A stretch of DNA of 62,772 nucleotides from Flavobacteriales bacterium (GTDB taxonomy: Bacteria > Bacteroidota > Bacteroidia > Flavobacteriales > CAJXXR01): assembly GCA_025210805.1 (NCBI GenBank), contig JAOAQX010000012.1, positions 1 through 62,772 on the forward strand, read 5' to 3'. A program made the position numbers and the translations under genes. Shown in pieces: positions 1-8,155 of the stretch. The notes beneath the pieces were generated by a model. That model saw only the letters and a program-made list of their open reading frames with translations, was not told the origin of the DNA and made no database searches. Positions within the stretch are counted from its first letter, which is position 1; each line of letters opens with the position of its first letter.

Positions 1-1
1 T

Positions 2-151
2 ATACAAATTATTGATGCATTAGGAAGGGTGGTTTTACACTCAAATACGCAACAGCAAATTGATATTTCTACTTTGAAAAAAGGGATTTACTCCGTTCAA
101 ATCTTAAATAAATCCGAAAGGAGAATGAGTAAAAAAATGGTGGTTCAGTAA
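2..151 (+). CDS. C-terminal tail of a T9SS cargo protein (partial)
   Basis: Only the last 49 codons of this gene are in the window; the 5' part lies before base 1. The reading frame starts at base 2 and ends at TAA 149-151. The residues read IQIIDALGRVV, then ISTLKKGIYSVQI and a basic end, KKMVVQ. This is the beta-sandwich pattern of the type A T9SS C-terminal sorting domain: a 'G+xv' strand, then 'L..GiY.v.i', then a basic tail. The protein is therefore probably exported across the outer membrane and processed at the surface. Its function cannot be told from this fragment. The stop codon is only 11 bases from the inverted-repeat element that fills the gap to mtaB. Confidence 0.8.
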   Translation: MQIIDALGRVVLHSNTQQQIDISTLKKGIYSVQILNKSERRMSKKMVVQ

Positions 152-162
152 GGTATAATATG

Positions 163-309
163 ATACCATTTATGATGTTCATTGACTCACTGGTATAAGC
201 CCTCTTTGAATAGCTTGTCCCGATTTTTCGGGAGGGAAAGGAAGATGTTCCACAACGAGTTACTTCGAAAAAGAAACTAATATGGGTAAACTAACAATGT
301 AAATGGTAT
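163..309. repeat. Inverted-repeat intergenic element, copy A (MITE/REP-like)
   Basis: The ends are imperfect inverted repeats: ATACCATTTATGATGTT at 163-179 on the left, and the reverse complement of ATACCATTTACATTGTT ending at 309. The core is a stem with arms CCCTC and GAGGG around AGCTTGTCCCG. A second copy (B) is at 18567-18740. Both share GATGTTCCAC and AAAGAAACTA on the same side, but the segment between the CCCTC and GGGAG arms is inverted between them. The element fills the whole gap between the T9SS tail gene and the mtaB stop codon, so it may also act as a terminator for both. No ORF or transposase is present. Confidence 0.65.
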
Positions 310-1628
310 TACTGGAGAACTCCAATAACCGTTCCATCATTTTCATCAATTTCTTTAAGAAGAACCGAAACGATCTGGTTTCTTAACCCTGGATCATAAT
401 CTACTTTTACTTTTACATAATTGTTAGAGAATCCCGTGATAAATCCATTTTTATTCTCTTGTTCAAAAAGAACAGGAACCACTGTTCCTAATTGAGATTC
501 ATAAAAAGAATGCCGTTTTTTGGCAGAAAGAATCCTGAGCATCTTTGAGCGTTTACTTTTGGTTGCTTTGGGAATCTGGTTTTCCATTTGATCAGCAATT
601 GTATTGGCTCTTTGAGAATAAGAAAACACATGGAGGTAAGAAATATCTAAAGAAGATAAGAAGTCATAAGTTTCGAGGAATATTTCCTCAGTTTCACCTG
701 GGAATCCAACGATTACATCAACACCAATACAGGCGTGAGGCATAGTGCTTTTTATTCGTTTCACTCGCTCTAGATACAGCTCTTTGCGATACCTTCTTCT
801 CATAGCTCCCAAAATTTCATTGGATCCAGACTGAAGTGGAATATGAAAATGGGGAACAAAAGTTCTTGATTTTGAAACCAAATCAATGGCCTCATTTTTA
901 AGTAAGTTGGGTTCTATAGATGAAATTCTGATTCTTTCTATTCCTGCAACTTCATCTAGATAAGTAATGAGATCCAAAAAAGTATGTTCATGCCTTTTGT
1001 TTCCAAATTCCCCTTTTCCGTAATCCCCAATATTTACACCTGTAAGTACAATTTCTTTGATATCCTGTTGGGCAATTTCTTGAGCTTTTTGAATGATACT
1101 CTCCATATCATCGGAACGAGAAATTCCCCTAGCTTGTGGAATGGTACAATAGGTGCATTTATAATCACACCCATCCTGTACTTTGAGAAAAGCCCTTGTT
1201 CTATCTCCAATAGAATAGGCAGACTCAAACTGATTAGCCTCTTCTACATCGCAAGAATATACAGAATCTAAGACTTCGTCTTTTACTAAAGAGTTGAGGT
1301 AAAAAGGAAGTTTGAATTTCTCTGTAGCACCCAAAACTAAATCCACTCCATCTATTTGAGCAATTTCTTTAGGTTTTAGTTGCGCATAACAACCAATAAT
1401 AACAACTAAAGAATCAGGTTGAGCTTCCTTTTTCTTCCTGATCATTCTATTGCATTCTTTGTCGGCATTTTCCGTTACAGAGCAAGTATTAATGACATAG
1501 ATATCTGCTTTTTCTTGAAAAGGGACTTTTTCATAACCTTCGTCCACACATTTTCTAGAAATAGTGGAAGTTTCAGAAAAATTGAGTTTACAACCCATTG
1601 TATGAAAAGCTACTTTTTTGGCTATCAT
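309..1628 (-). CDS. mtaB: tRNA threonylcarbamoyladenosine methylthiotransferase MtaB
   Basis: This radical-SAM enzyme adds a 2-methylthio group to N6-threonylcarbamoyladenosine at position 37 of ANN-decoding tRNAs. Visible features in order are the N-terminal UPF0004 domain with cluster cysteines (MGCKLNFSET, NTCSVT, IIGCYAQ), the radical-SAM motif CDYKCTYCTIP (CxxxCxxC), and a C-terminal TRAM-type tail. The length of 439 aa is normal. In-frame starts exist at TTG 1640, ATG 1634 and ATG 1628. I chose 1628 because the protein then begins MIAKKVAFHTMGCKLNF, as in relatives, and there is no Shine-Dalgarno site to decide. The stop codon touches the end of repeat element A. The gene is convergent with the T9SS tail gene and divergent from the DOMON-like gene. 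Confidence 0.93.
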   Translation of the reverse strand: MIAKKVAFHTMGCKLNFSETSTISRKCVDEGYEKVPFQEKADIYVINTCSVTENADKECNRMIRKKKEAQPDSLVVIIGCYAQLKPKEIAQIDGVDLVLGATEKFKLPFYLNSLVKDEVLDSVYSCDVEEANQFESAYSIGDRTRAFLKVQDGCDYKCTYCTIPQARGISRSDDMESIIQKAQEIAQQDIKEIVLTGVNIGDYGKGEFGNKRHEHTFLDLITYLDEVAGIERIRISSIEPNLLKNEAIDLVSKSRTFVPHFHIPLQSGSNEILGAMRRRYRKELYLERVKRIKSTMPHACIGVDVIVGFPGETEEIFLETYDFLSSLDISYLHVFSYSQRANTIADQMENQIPKATKSKRSKMLRILSAKKRHSFYESQLGTVVPVLFEQENKNGFITGFSNNYVKVKVDYDPGLRNQIVSVLLKEIDENDGTVIGVLQ

Positions 1629-1812
1629 TGTCATAATCAATAGAATTTAGGAGGGCAAATTTACCGTAAAATATCAGAATTATTACACTATTTTTATTCG
1701 AATCATCTTGTGCAAATTATCATTAATAGAACTTTATTAAACAATAACGATAATTTTTATTTGTTTTCATATTTAATTTTTTTATTGTAAATTGACACAA
1801 AAATCATTGATT

Positions 1813-3066
1813 ATGAGAAATATATATCTTTTTCTTTTTATGTTATCTTTTTCTTTTGTTTCTAATGCTCAAATCAAATATGCTACAGGAACATTTGGAA
1901 CAGGAAATACCATGACCGCCAAAGTTGAAATAAACAGTATAAAGGATTCGGTCTTTTTTGAAATATCAGGGCCTAGTAATATCTGGTTCGCAATGGGTTT
2001 TAATACTACCGTCATGTCTGGTTATGCCATTGTTTGTAACAATGGGGGAGGAAATCCAGCCGAATATCAAATGAACGGAAATGGAGCTCCAGCCATCCAT
2101 ACAAATCAAAACTTAAAAAATATCACCTCATCAACTGTTGGAAGTACTAAGACATTTAAGTTTAGTAGAAAAATGACGACTTCAGATGCTCAAGATTACG
2201 CTTTTAGCATATCTACAGGTACGTTGTCTATCGCTTATGCTATTGGAAATGGAAGTACTTTAGCACAGCATGGAACAAATAGAGGATCGGGGTCTTTATC
2301 ATTTACAGAACTTTGTCCGAGTTTAATGCTTGATACATTGCCCGCTTTTCATATTTGTGAGGGTGATTCTGTAGAAATATTTGGAGAATACACTTCGAGT
2401 ACAGGTTTTTATAATGATACCTTGCATTCATATTTAGGATGTGACTCTATAATCTCTACTCAACATTTATTAGTCAATAATTTGACAGATACAAATTATT
2501 CCGCAGATCTTTGTAATGATGAGACTTATGATTTTTTTGGAACAATATTGAGTCAGGGAGGTACGTATTCAGATACTGTAGATTGTAAAATTCACAATTT
2601 GACACTCATAAAATACAACCCTGTTTCTACTATGGTTTGGAATCCAAACACCAAAACTTTAGATGCACAAATAGCCTTTGTGGAACACCAATGGTATAAT
2701 TGTGATACAAAAATGGAAATATCAGGTGCAACGTCTATGGGTTATCAGCCATCAAGTCCAGGGAATTATGCATTGATCGTTTCTATAGGTTCTTGTAAGG
2801 ATACTAGCGAGTGTCTTGAGGTTACAGATGATATGCTTGAGGTTTTAGAAAACAATAACTCAGTAGAAATTTGGCAAGATGATCAGCGTATATATTTAAA
2901 AGGAATAACTGTGAAAAGAATTACAGTATATAATAGTCTTGGAGCGGAGATTAATAAAACATTAGAAACTTCATGGTTAGATAAAAAGAGCTGGAATAAG
3001 GGTATTTACTTTTTAGAAATTGAAAGTGAAAAAGGAATTTACAAAACAAAAATTGCTGTGAAATAG
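1813..3066 (+). CDS. Secreted T9SS protein with DOMON-like N-terminal domain
   Basis: The signal peptide runs MRNIYLFLFMLSFSFVSNAQ. Residues of about 25-165 resemble a DOMON domain, a beta-sandwich that can bind heme or sugar: a strand DSVFFEISGPSNIWFAMGFN, then MSGYAIV, and later ISIAYAIGNG-like strands. Residues of about 180-330 hold Cys- and Asp-rich segments such as ICEGDSV and LGCDSI, common in gliding-associated surface proteins. The last ~70 residues form a T9SS sorting domain (YNSLGAEI, WNKGIYFLEI, KTKIAVK). I start at ATG 1813 rather than the in-frame TTG at 1792, because only the former gives a clean signal peptide. The DOMON call is by residue pattern only, and the ligand is unknown. 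Confidence 0.6.
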   Translation: MRNIYLFLFMLSFSFVSNAQIKYATGTFGTGNTMTAKVEINSIKDSVFFEISGPSNIWFAMGFNTTVMSGYAIVCNNGGGNPAEYQMNGNGAPAIHTNQNLKNITSSTVGSTKTFKFSRKMTTSDAQDYAFSISTGTLSIAYAIGNGSTLAQHGTNRGSGSLSFTELCPSLMLDTLPAFHICEGDSVEIFGEYTSSTGFYNDTLHSYLGCDSIISTQHLLVNNLTDTNYSADLCNDETYDFFGTILSQGGTYSDTVDCKIHNLTLIKYNPVSTMVWNPNTKTLDAQIAFVEHQWYNCDTKMEISGATSMGYQPSSPGNYALIVSIGSCKDTSECLEVTDDMLEVLENNNSVEIWQDDQRIYLKGITVKRITVYNSLGAEINKTLETSWLDKKSWNKGIYFLEIESEKGIYKTKIAVK

Positions 3067-3092
3067 ATAAAAGTTTAATCACAAACTTTTTT

Positions 3093-3139
3093 AAAGTGGT
3101 TTTCGAAATCGTATTTTGAAAATCACTTTATTTTTTTTT
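3093..3139 (+). terminator. Rho-independent terminator after the DOMON-like gene
   Basis: AAAGTGGTTTTC (3093-3104) pairs with GAAAATCACTTT (3118-3129) with one G-U pair and is followed by a T-run at 3131-3139. It lies 26 bases after the stop codon. Confidence 0.75.
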
Positions 3140-3416
3140 CATTTTTTTTCAAAGATGATTTTTTGAATCTTTAAAACAAACATATAATAAAATATTGATA
3201 TAATAGTATATTTATTTTTTGAAAAATATTTTTCTCAATAGATAGTTTGTTAGTTAATTAACTTGATAATAAGGAGAAAGCTCTTTATGAGATACCAACG
3301 GTTCTTTATTCGTTCTTTATAACAAAGCACAATTCCGTTGAAATTGCTTGAAAGGAGTTTTTTCCCTTTTGGCAATATCCTTGTAAAACTCTCATCAAAT
3401 TTTTAAACAACAGACT
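3140..3416. other. Intergenic stretch before the TSP3 lipoprotein gene
   Basis: This is the rest of the 350-base gap after the terminator. It is very AT-rich. I see no ORF, no RNA gene and no clear TAnnTTTG box. A weak stem, GAAAGG...CCCTTT, lies near 3350-3370 with no assigned role. Confidence 0.4.
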
Positions 3417-5456
3417 ATGAAAAATTTATCTAGAATTTGGACAGCTGCGGCTGTTATTGGTTTGTTTACGGCATCTTGTACAAAGGATGTTTTAAACACC
3501 AAAACAAACGATTCTGTTACAGAAGCAGAATTGTCTATTTTTAATACGGAGAAAATAAAAGTCTCCGCTATTGGTGGAGTGGTCACCGACGAAGAAGGAA
3601 TGGCTTTATCTGGTGCCACGGTAAGCTTAGGAACGGCAAGTGTTCAAACAGATTCAAAAGGGCTTTTTTCATTTGAAGATGCTATGGTTTCTAAAAACCA
3701 TGGAGTGGTAAAGGTGAAAAAAACGGGTTATTTTGATGGTTCGCGAGCCTTTGGAGCTTCTGAAGCAGGTGTTGATCTTGCAATTTCTATGACTAAAAAG
3801 AAAAAGGTAGGGACTTTTGATGCCGCTGCTGGGGGAGTAATTACTATGACTTCTGGGGATGTCATCACATTTGGTGAAAATAGCATTAAGAGCGAAGCAT
3901 CAAATAATGCTTATTCAGGAGCCGTAGATGTTTTTGCAAAGGCAATTGATGTTGAAAGTGAAGATCATTTGGAGCAAATGCCAGGAGACCTCGTTGGAGT
4001 TACTACAGATGGAACAGATGGATCGCTTTATTCTTATGGGATGCTATACATCGAGCTGGAGTCTCCATCTGGAGAAAAATTAAATATTGCTGATGGAAAA
4101 ACAGCTCATATCAAACACCCTATTCCTGCTTCTATGACTGCCTCGGCACCCAATGATGTAAAGTTTTGGTACTTTGGTGAAGAAGAAGGTTACTGGAAAG
4201 AATACCAAGAATCTTCAAAAAGAAAAGGAAATTTCTATGAAGTAAACGTTCCCCATTTTACAAAACTTAATTGGGATGATTGGAAGAAACCATGTTGGGT
4301 AATCGGAATCATTGTTATACCATGTAATTGTGCACCCATTGATACCTGTAAAGGAGATGGACCTGATATCGGAGAACCAGATGATGAAGATAAAGATAAT
4401 GACGGAATACCAGATGATGAAGATAACTGTATCAATAAACCAAACCCAGGTCAAGAAGATGCTGATGGAGATGGTATAGGAGATGTGTGTGATGGTGGAA
4501 TTATTTTACCACAAAGCATTCCTATGCAAGGAGCTTATGTAAGAATAAGACTAGATTCTCCAAATGGTAGAATTATTGCTAAAGCGAAAACAAATTCTCA
4601 AGGAAAATTCAAAATTAAAGTACCAAGAGAATTTACCAATAAATATTATGTAGAGGTGGTGAATAAGCCAAATAGATCTGCAACAGCTGAAGTCTTGAAA
4701 AAATTCAAACTTACAGAACAAACATGGATAAAACAATTGAATATTGGTGAAAAACAAGTAAATACACCGACTACCAATTTTGTAAAATCTTATGGTATTG
4801 TAACGGATTGTGATGGACAACTCATGAATAATAAAACGGTACAGTTGACTTACAGAAATTGGAATCGTTTTAAGATAAAGACAAAAAATGGTTTCTATGC
4901 AATGGGGTACGCAACTTCAAGCAACTGGTATAACACCATTAAAACTAAGGTGAAAGTAGGAAATGCAACTGTTTCCAACACGTATTCTGCACCATGGAAC
5001 TACCGTACGGATTTTGCCTTGGATGCCAATAACAATCCTTGTGCTATTACCAATCCTAACCCAGTGCCACAAGATAGTATCCAGATAATTATTAACGGAG
5101 ATACAGCGGTGTATAACCATGTTATAGCGAATAAAAAAGCTTCTTATCAAGGTGGAATATACCTGAAATCAAGTAAAACAGCTGCAGGACTTTCTAATTC
5201 TAGCCAAGGAGCCTATTTCTTACTTCCAAACTTTAATGGTTTAGGGACTTATAATGTAAGTACATTGGTCATTAAAAATGTATCAGGGATTAATGAAACT
5301 ACTCAGGCAGGGATTTCTATTCCTGTGACAATTACAGAGTTTACAGGAGACAATGGATACTTAAAAGCAAATGCTTTTGGAACATTTACTTCTGGTGGAA
5401 ACAATGTTTCGATTTCATTTAGTTGTAAAATGCCTTATGTGGATGAAACGAACTAA
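3417..5456 (+). CDS. Surface lipoprotein with carboxypeptidase-regulatory-like domains and a TSP3 repeat
   Basis: The N-terminus MKNLSRIWTAAAVIGLFTASC is a lipoprotein signal with lipobox TASC, so the mature protein starts at a lipidated Cys. Residues of about 45-115 form a carboxypeptidase-regulatory-like beta domain (VGGVVTDEEGMALSGATVSL, then TDSKGLFSF). Residues of about 320-365 are a calcium-binding thrombospondin type 3 repeat (DKDNDGIPDDEDNC, DADGDGIGDVCD). A second beta domain follows (VRIRLDSPNGRI, TNSQGKFKIKVP). The length is 679 aa and there is no T9SS tail. The structure suggests a cell-surface lipoprotein, possibly for binding or adhesion, but the function is unknown. It is followed by a terminator shared with the convergent yeiH locus. 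Confidence 0.7.
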   Translation: MKNLSRIWTAAAVIGLFTASCTKDVLNTKTNDSVTEAELSIFNTEKIKVSAIGGVVTDEEGMALSGATVSLGTASVQTDSKGLFSFEDAMVSKNHGVVKVKKTGYFDGSRAFGASEAGVDLAISMTKKKKVGTFDAAAGGVITMTSGDVITFGENSIKSEASNNAYSGAVDVFAKAIDVESEDHLEQMPGDLVGVTTDGTDGSLYSYGMLYIELESPSGEKLNIADGKTAHIKHPIPASMTASAPNDVKFWYFGEEEGYWKEYQESSKRKGNFYEVNVPHFTKLNWDDWKKPCWVIGIIVIPCNCAPIDTCKGDGPDIGEPDDEDKDNDGIPDDEDNCINKPNPGQEDADGDGIGDVCDGGIILPQSIPMQGAYVRIRLDSPNGRIIAKAKTNSQGKFKIKVPREFTNKYYVEVVNKPNRSATAEVLKKFKLTEQTWIKQLNIGEKQVNTPTTNFVKSYGIVTDCDGQLMNNKTVQLTYRNWNRFKIKTKNGFYAMGYATSSNWYNTIKTKVKVGNATVSNTYSAPWNYRTDFALDANNNPCAITNPNPVPQDSIQIIINGDTAVYNHVIANKKASYQGGIYLKSSKTAAGLSNSSQGAYFLLPNFNGLGTYNVSTLVIKNVSGINETTQAGISIPVTITEFTGDNGYLKANAFGTFTSGGNNVSISFSCKMPYVDETN

Positions 5457-5537
5457 TATCTTTATGATGTTCATTTACTTATAGATATAAATCAATTTAT
5501 TGATATGTATTAAAGTAAATTAATTTTAAGACAAGAC

Positions 5538-5566
5538 AAAAGCTCTCAATTTTTTGAGGGCTTTTG
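5538..5566. terminator. Bidirectional terminator between the TSP3 lipoprotein and yeiH
   Basis: AAAAGCTCTCAA (5538-5549) pairs with TTGAGGGCTTTT (5554-5565) with one G-U pair. The A- and T-rich flanks let it work in both directions between these convergent genes. Confidence 0.7.
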
Positions 5567-5571
5567 TTGTA

Positions 5572-6542
5572 TTATAAAAGTTTTAAAAGTAAAAGGATTG
5601 CCAAAAGTTGAGTAAGAAAAATAATACCACCGAAAACAAGACCTTTTTTACCCGAGGTAATCAAAGTTTTGAAATGGATCTTTAGACCAATGGCTGCCAT
5701 AGCTATTGCCAAAAGAAAAGAACTGATGTTGCTAGCAAGCTTTGTAAAAGATAGAGGTAGATCAATCAAAGACGTGAGGATGGAAATAAGAATGAATACA
5801 ATTAAATACCAAGGTATTTTAAATGCAGATTGCTTTTTTTGAGGAGTCTTATTCTTAATAAATAACTGAAAAATTAACAATGCGGGCGTTAATAATGCGA
5901 CTCTACCAAGTTTACCGTAATTGCTAGTTCTCCAATATGTTTATTCATCCCAAAACCTGCACCTGCCACATTTCCTACAGAATGCAGAGAAGCACCCAAG
6001 AAAATACCACTTTGATATTCATTATAAAAATACAGAAGAATAAAAGGGAGGATAATCATTCCTAAAAGACCATAAAAATTAACCACAGCTAGGGAAATTC
6101 CTAAATCTTCTTTTTTATGAGGAACCACTGAAGATAAGGCTGCAATAGCAGAAGAACCACATATTGCAGTCCCAAAACCAATCAAATGACTGGACCCCGA
6201 AGTGTATTTCATTTTTTTTGCCAACCAAACAGTCATGATTAATACGAGTGCCATTGTACTTGTTATAATAAAAATGGTTTTCCATCCTAAGTCTAAGAGT
6301 TTATTATAATCAATGCTAAATGCGATAAAAACAATTGCGAGCTCCAAAAATATTTTACTAGATTTTTTGATACCAGAATTATAGCTTTCGGGAACTCTTA
6401 TCATATTTCCTGCAAAAACACCCAAGATTAAAGCTAACAACACTACGCTTAATCCAAGTACAGGTTTAAGAGCAAAGGCAAGTAATGTAATAAGGAGTGA
6501 TAATAAAATTCCTTTATATAAAGATTCTTGAGTGTGTTTCAT
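5572..6542 (-). pseudogene. yeiH: YeiH/UPF0324-family membrane protein, frameshifted
   Basis: YeiH-family proteins are ~320-350 aa inner-membrane proteins with about ten helices, annotated as putative sulfate exporters. Here the gene is in two pieces. An N-terminal piece of 217 codons runs from 6542 to 5889, and a C-terminal piece in another frame runs to 5572. The family signatures FGTAICGSSAIAA and LHSVGNVAGAGFGMNK are present. The first frame ends wrongly as ITVNLVESHY. One extra T in the run TTT at 5911-5913 (plus strand) would give ITVKLGRVALLTPALLIFQL, the expected family sequence, joining both pieces into about 323 aa. Nothing else looks decayed, so this is either a very recent mutation or a single-base sequence error. 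Confidence 0.85.
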
Positions 6543-6873
6543 TTGCCTAATTTTTTACAAATGTAAAACGGCTTTTTTTAATGTTGATTGAGAAATGATA
6601 CATAAAATATCGTTTTTAGGGAAGAGAGAAGAATCCCATTGAGCGACAGTTTAATGGAAGGATTTAAAATTTTAGGTTTCTCCATTCGTGTTTTTTTAGA
6701 AAAACTCAAAACTTCCCTAAATTCATGACAAACTTAACATTAATTGTGTTTTCCGTTTTTTAAAAAACACCGAAGAAATCTTATGACATACTTTTGGTAA
6801 AAGATACCGGTGATAGGTCGCTAGGGTCTGTATTTATTATAAAACAAATAATTCAAACCAAAAACAAATAAGT
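6543..6873. other. Intergenic region between yeiH and the first AQVGIGT gene
   Basis: This region separates divergent genes. The right half holds the composite promoter at 6710-6796. The left part (6543-6709) shows no ORF and no clear terminator or RNA. Confidence 0.5.
6710..6796 (+). promoter_or_regulatory. Composite promoter: 21-bp-spaced direct repeats plus -7 box
   Basis: Direct repeats AACTTCCCT (6710-6718) and AACTTAACA (6731-6739) start 21 bp apart. After 49 bp comes the -7 box TACTTTTG (6789-6796), 77 bp before the start codon of the 6874 gene. Two ~9-bp direct repeats with a ~21-bp period are the known layout of LytTR-regulator operators, and a LytTR gene lies 3 kb downstream. No clear -33 box is visible, which would fit a promoter dependent on an activator. 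Confidence 0.55.
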
Positions 6874-7872
6874 ATGAAAAAGCACCTTTTCGTGATTTAT
6901 TTATCTGCTTCTATGTCTTTATGTGCTCAAGTCGGGATAGGAACAGTTAGTCCGGATAATTCTGCAGCGCTCGAACTGAACAGTATAGAAAAAGGGTTCT
7001 TACCTCCAAGACTTAGCGAGGCAGAACGAGATGCAATAGTTGACCCTGCAGAAGGGTTAATAGTATATAACTTTACTAGTAAATGCTTAGAAGTGTATAC
7101 AGGAGTTGCTAATGGAAACAATGCATCTGATTGGAAAAATTTCTGCGTTGCACTTGCACCACCTACACCACCTGTTGGACCAATTGGTCAATTGAGCTGT
7201 GAAGGTGAGTTAGGGAGTTATACCTTTACAAATCATGCAGAATGGACGGATGGAGCAAGAGTGGTTCAGATGATAAGTGTTTCCCAATCAACAGTGTGGC
7301 CATCAGGTGAGAGTGATATTAAGGGTACACAAAGTGTATTGTCTAGTGCTCCAGATGCTAATTGGACTCCACAAGGTGTACTTTATTCTTTGGCAGATCA
7401 GGATTTTCCTTGTTTTTCTACAAAATTTAATGTTAATTCTGCGATCACCTGGAATAACGATGGGGTCAATAATAATGGTTCGGGAGGTTTTGTTATTGAT
7501 TTGCAAAGCACGAAAACGGTCGATTTTATTTCAGCATTTAATACGCCATCAGACGGAAGTTTTACACATTTAGAAATCAAGAGCCATTCTTCCACATCAG
7601 GTACTCCTCCAGATTACTCTGATGCTGGCTGGTCTAATGTGATTACAAAAACAGCGGTAGAGGGGTACCTGTTAGATTCTGTATGGTATGCTACTGTGGG
7701 GACAACGACGGACTCTTTAAGAAGGTATACATCAGCTTTTACTTATTCATTGCAAACACCAGTGAATGCTAGATACTGGCGAGTGGAAGTGTGGAACGAT
7801 GCAGCCTTACTACCTAATCACCCAAAAAGCTATATTGAAATGAGGCAATTAAAATTGATGAAAAGAGACTAG
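6874..7872 (+). CDS. Secreted AQVGIGT-module protein with discoidin-like C-terminal domain
   Basis: The signal peptide MKKHLFVIYLSASMSLCAQ leads directly into the shared module QVGIGTVSPDNSAALELNS, then GFLPPRLSEAERDAI and EGLIVYNFTSKCLEVY (residues ~19-80). A Pro-rich linker (APPTPPVGPIG) follows. The rest (~110-332) looks like an F5/8 type C (discoidin-like) beta-sandwich: GGFVIDLQSTKTVDFI, FTHLEIKSHSS, and NARYWRVEVWND. Such domains commonly bind carbohydrate or surfaces. There is no T9SS sorting domain and no lipobox, so the export or anchoring route is unclear. The module is widespread in Flavobacteriia, often on proteins annotated as hypothetical. The discoidin call is by pattern only. 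Confidence 0.65.
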   Translation: MKKHLFVIYLSASMSLCAQVGIGTVSPDNSAALELNSIEKGFLPPRLSEAERDAIVDPAEGLIVYNFTSKCLEVYTGVANGNNASDWKNFCVALAPPTPPVGPIGQLSCEGELGSYTFTNHAEWTDGARVVQMISVSQSTVWPSGESDIKGTQSVLSSAPDANWTPQGVLYSLADQDFPCFSTKFNVNSAITWNNDGVNNNGSGGFVIDLQSTKTVDFISAFNTPSDGSFTHLEIKSHSSTSGTPPDYSDAGWSNVITKTAVEGYLLDSVWYATVGTTTDSLRRYTSAFTYSLQTPVNARYWRVEVWNDAALLPNHPKSYIEMRQLKLMKRD

Positions 7873-7962
7873 TTAGGATCTTTATAGATTTCTAAGCTGT
7901 TGGGTTCTAATTTTTTTTCAATTTTTGAATAAAATTTGCATCATTAGAACTTCACATGGTTT

Positions 7963-7990
7963 AAAACGCTCGCAAATTGAGAGCGTTTTA
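7963..7990 (+). terminator. Terminator after the discoidin-like AQVGIGT gene
   Basis: AAAACGCTC (7963-7971) pairs perfectly with GAGCGTTTT (7981-7989) across a 9-base loop. Confidence 0.65.
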
Positions 7991-8005
7991 TCTTTAAAGA
8001 ATATA

Positions 8006-8091
8006 ATCTTCACAAATTGCTTAGAAAACTTCACATTCGAATCAGAATTTATTTTTTACAACATAATCAACGTTGTAAAATATTACTTTTG
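8006..8091 (+). promoter_or_regulatory. Composite promoter of the 8156 gene
   Basis: Direct repeats ATCTTCACA (8006-8014) and AACTTCACA (8027-8035) start 21 bp apart. The -7 box TACTTTTG (8084-8091) follows after 48 bp, 64 bp before the ATG. The two repeats differ at a single base, making this one of the clearest sites of the set. Confidence 0.6.
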
Positions 8092-8155
8092 ATGCGGAAT
8101 TCACCTTAATATCAGCGAGGTGTTTTTGTGATTTTATAAACGATAATTAACAACT

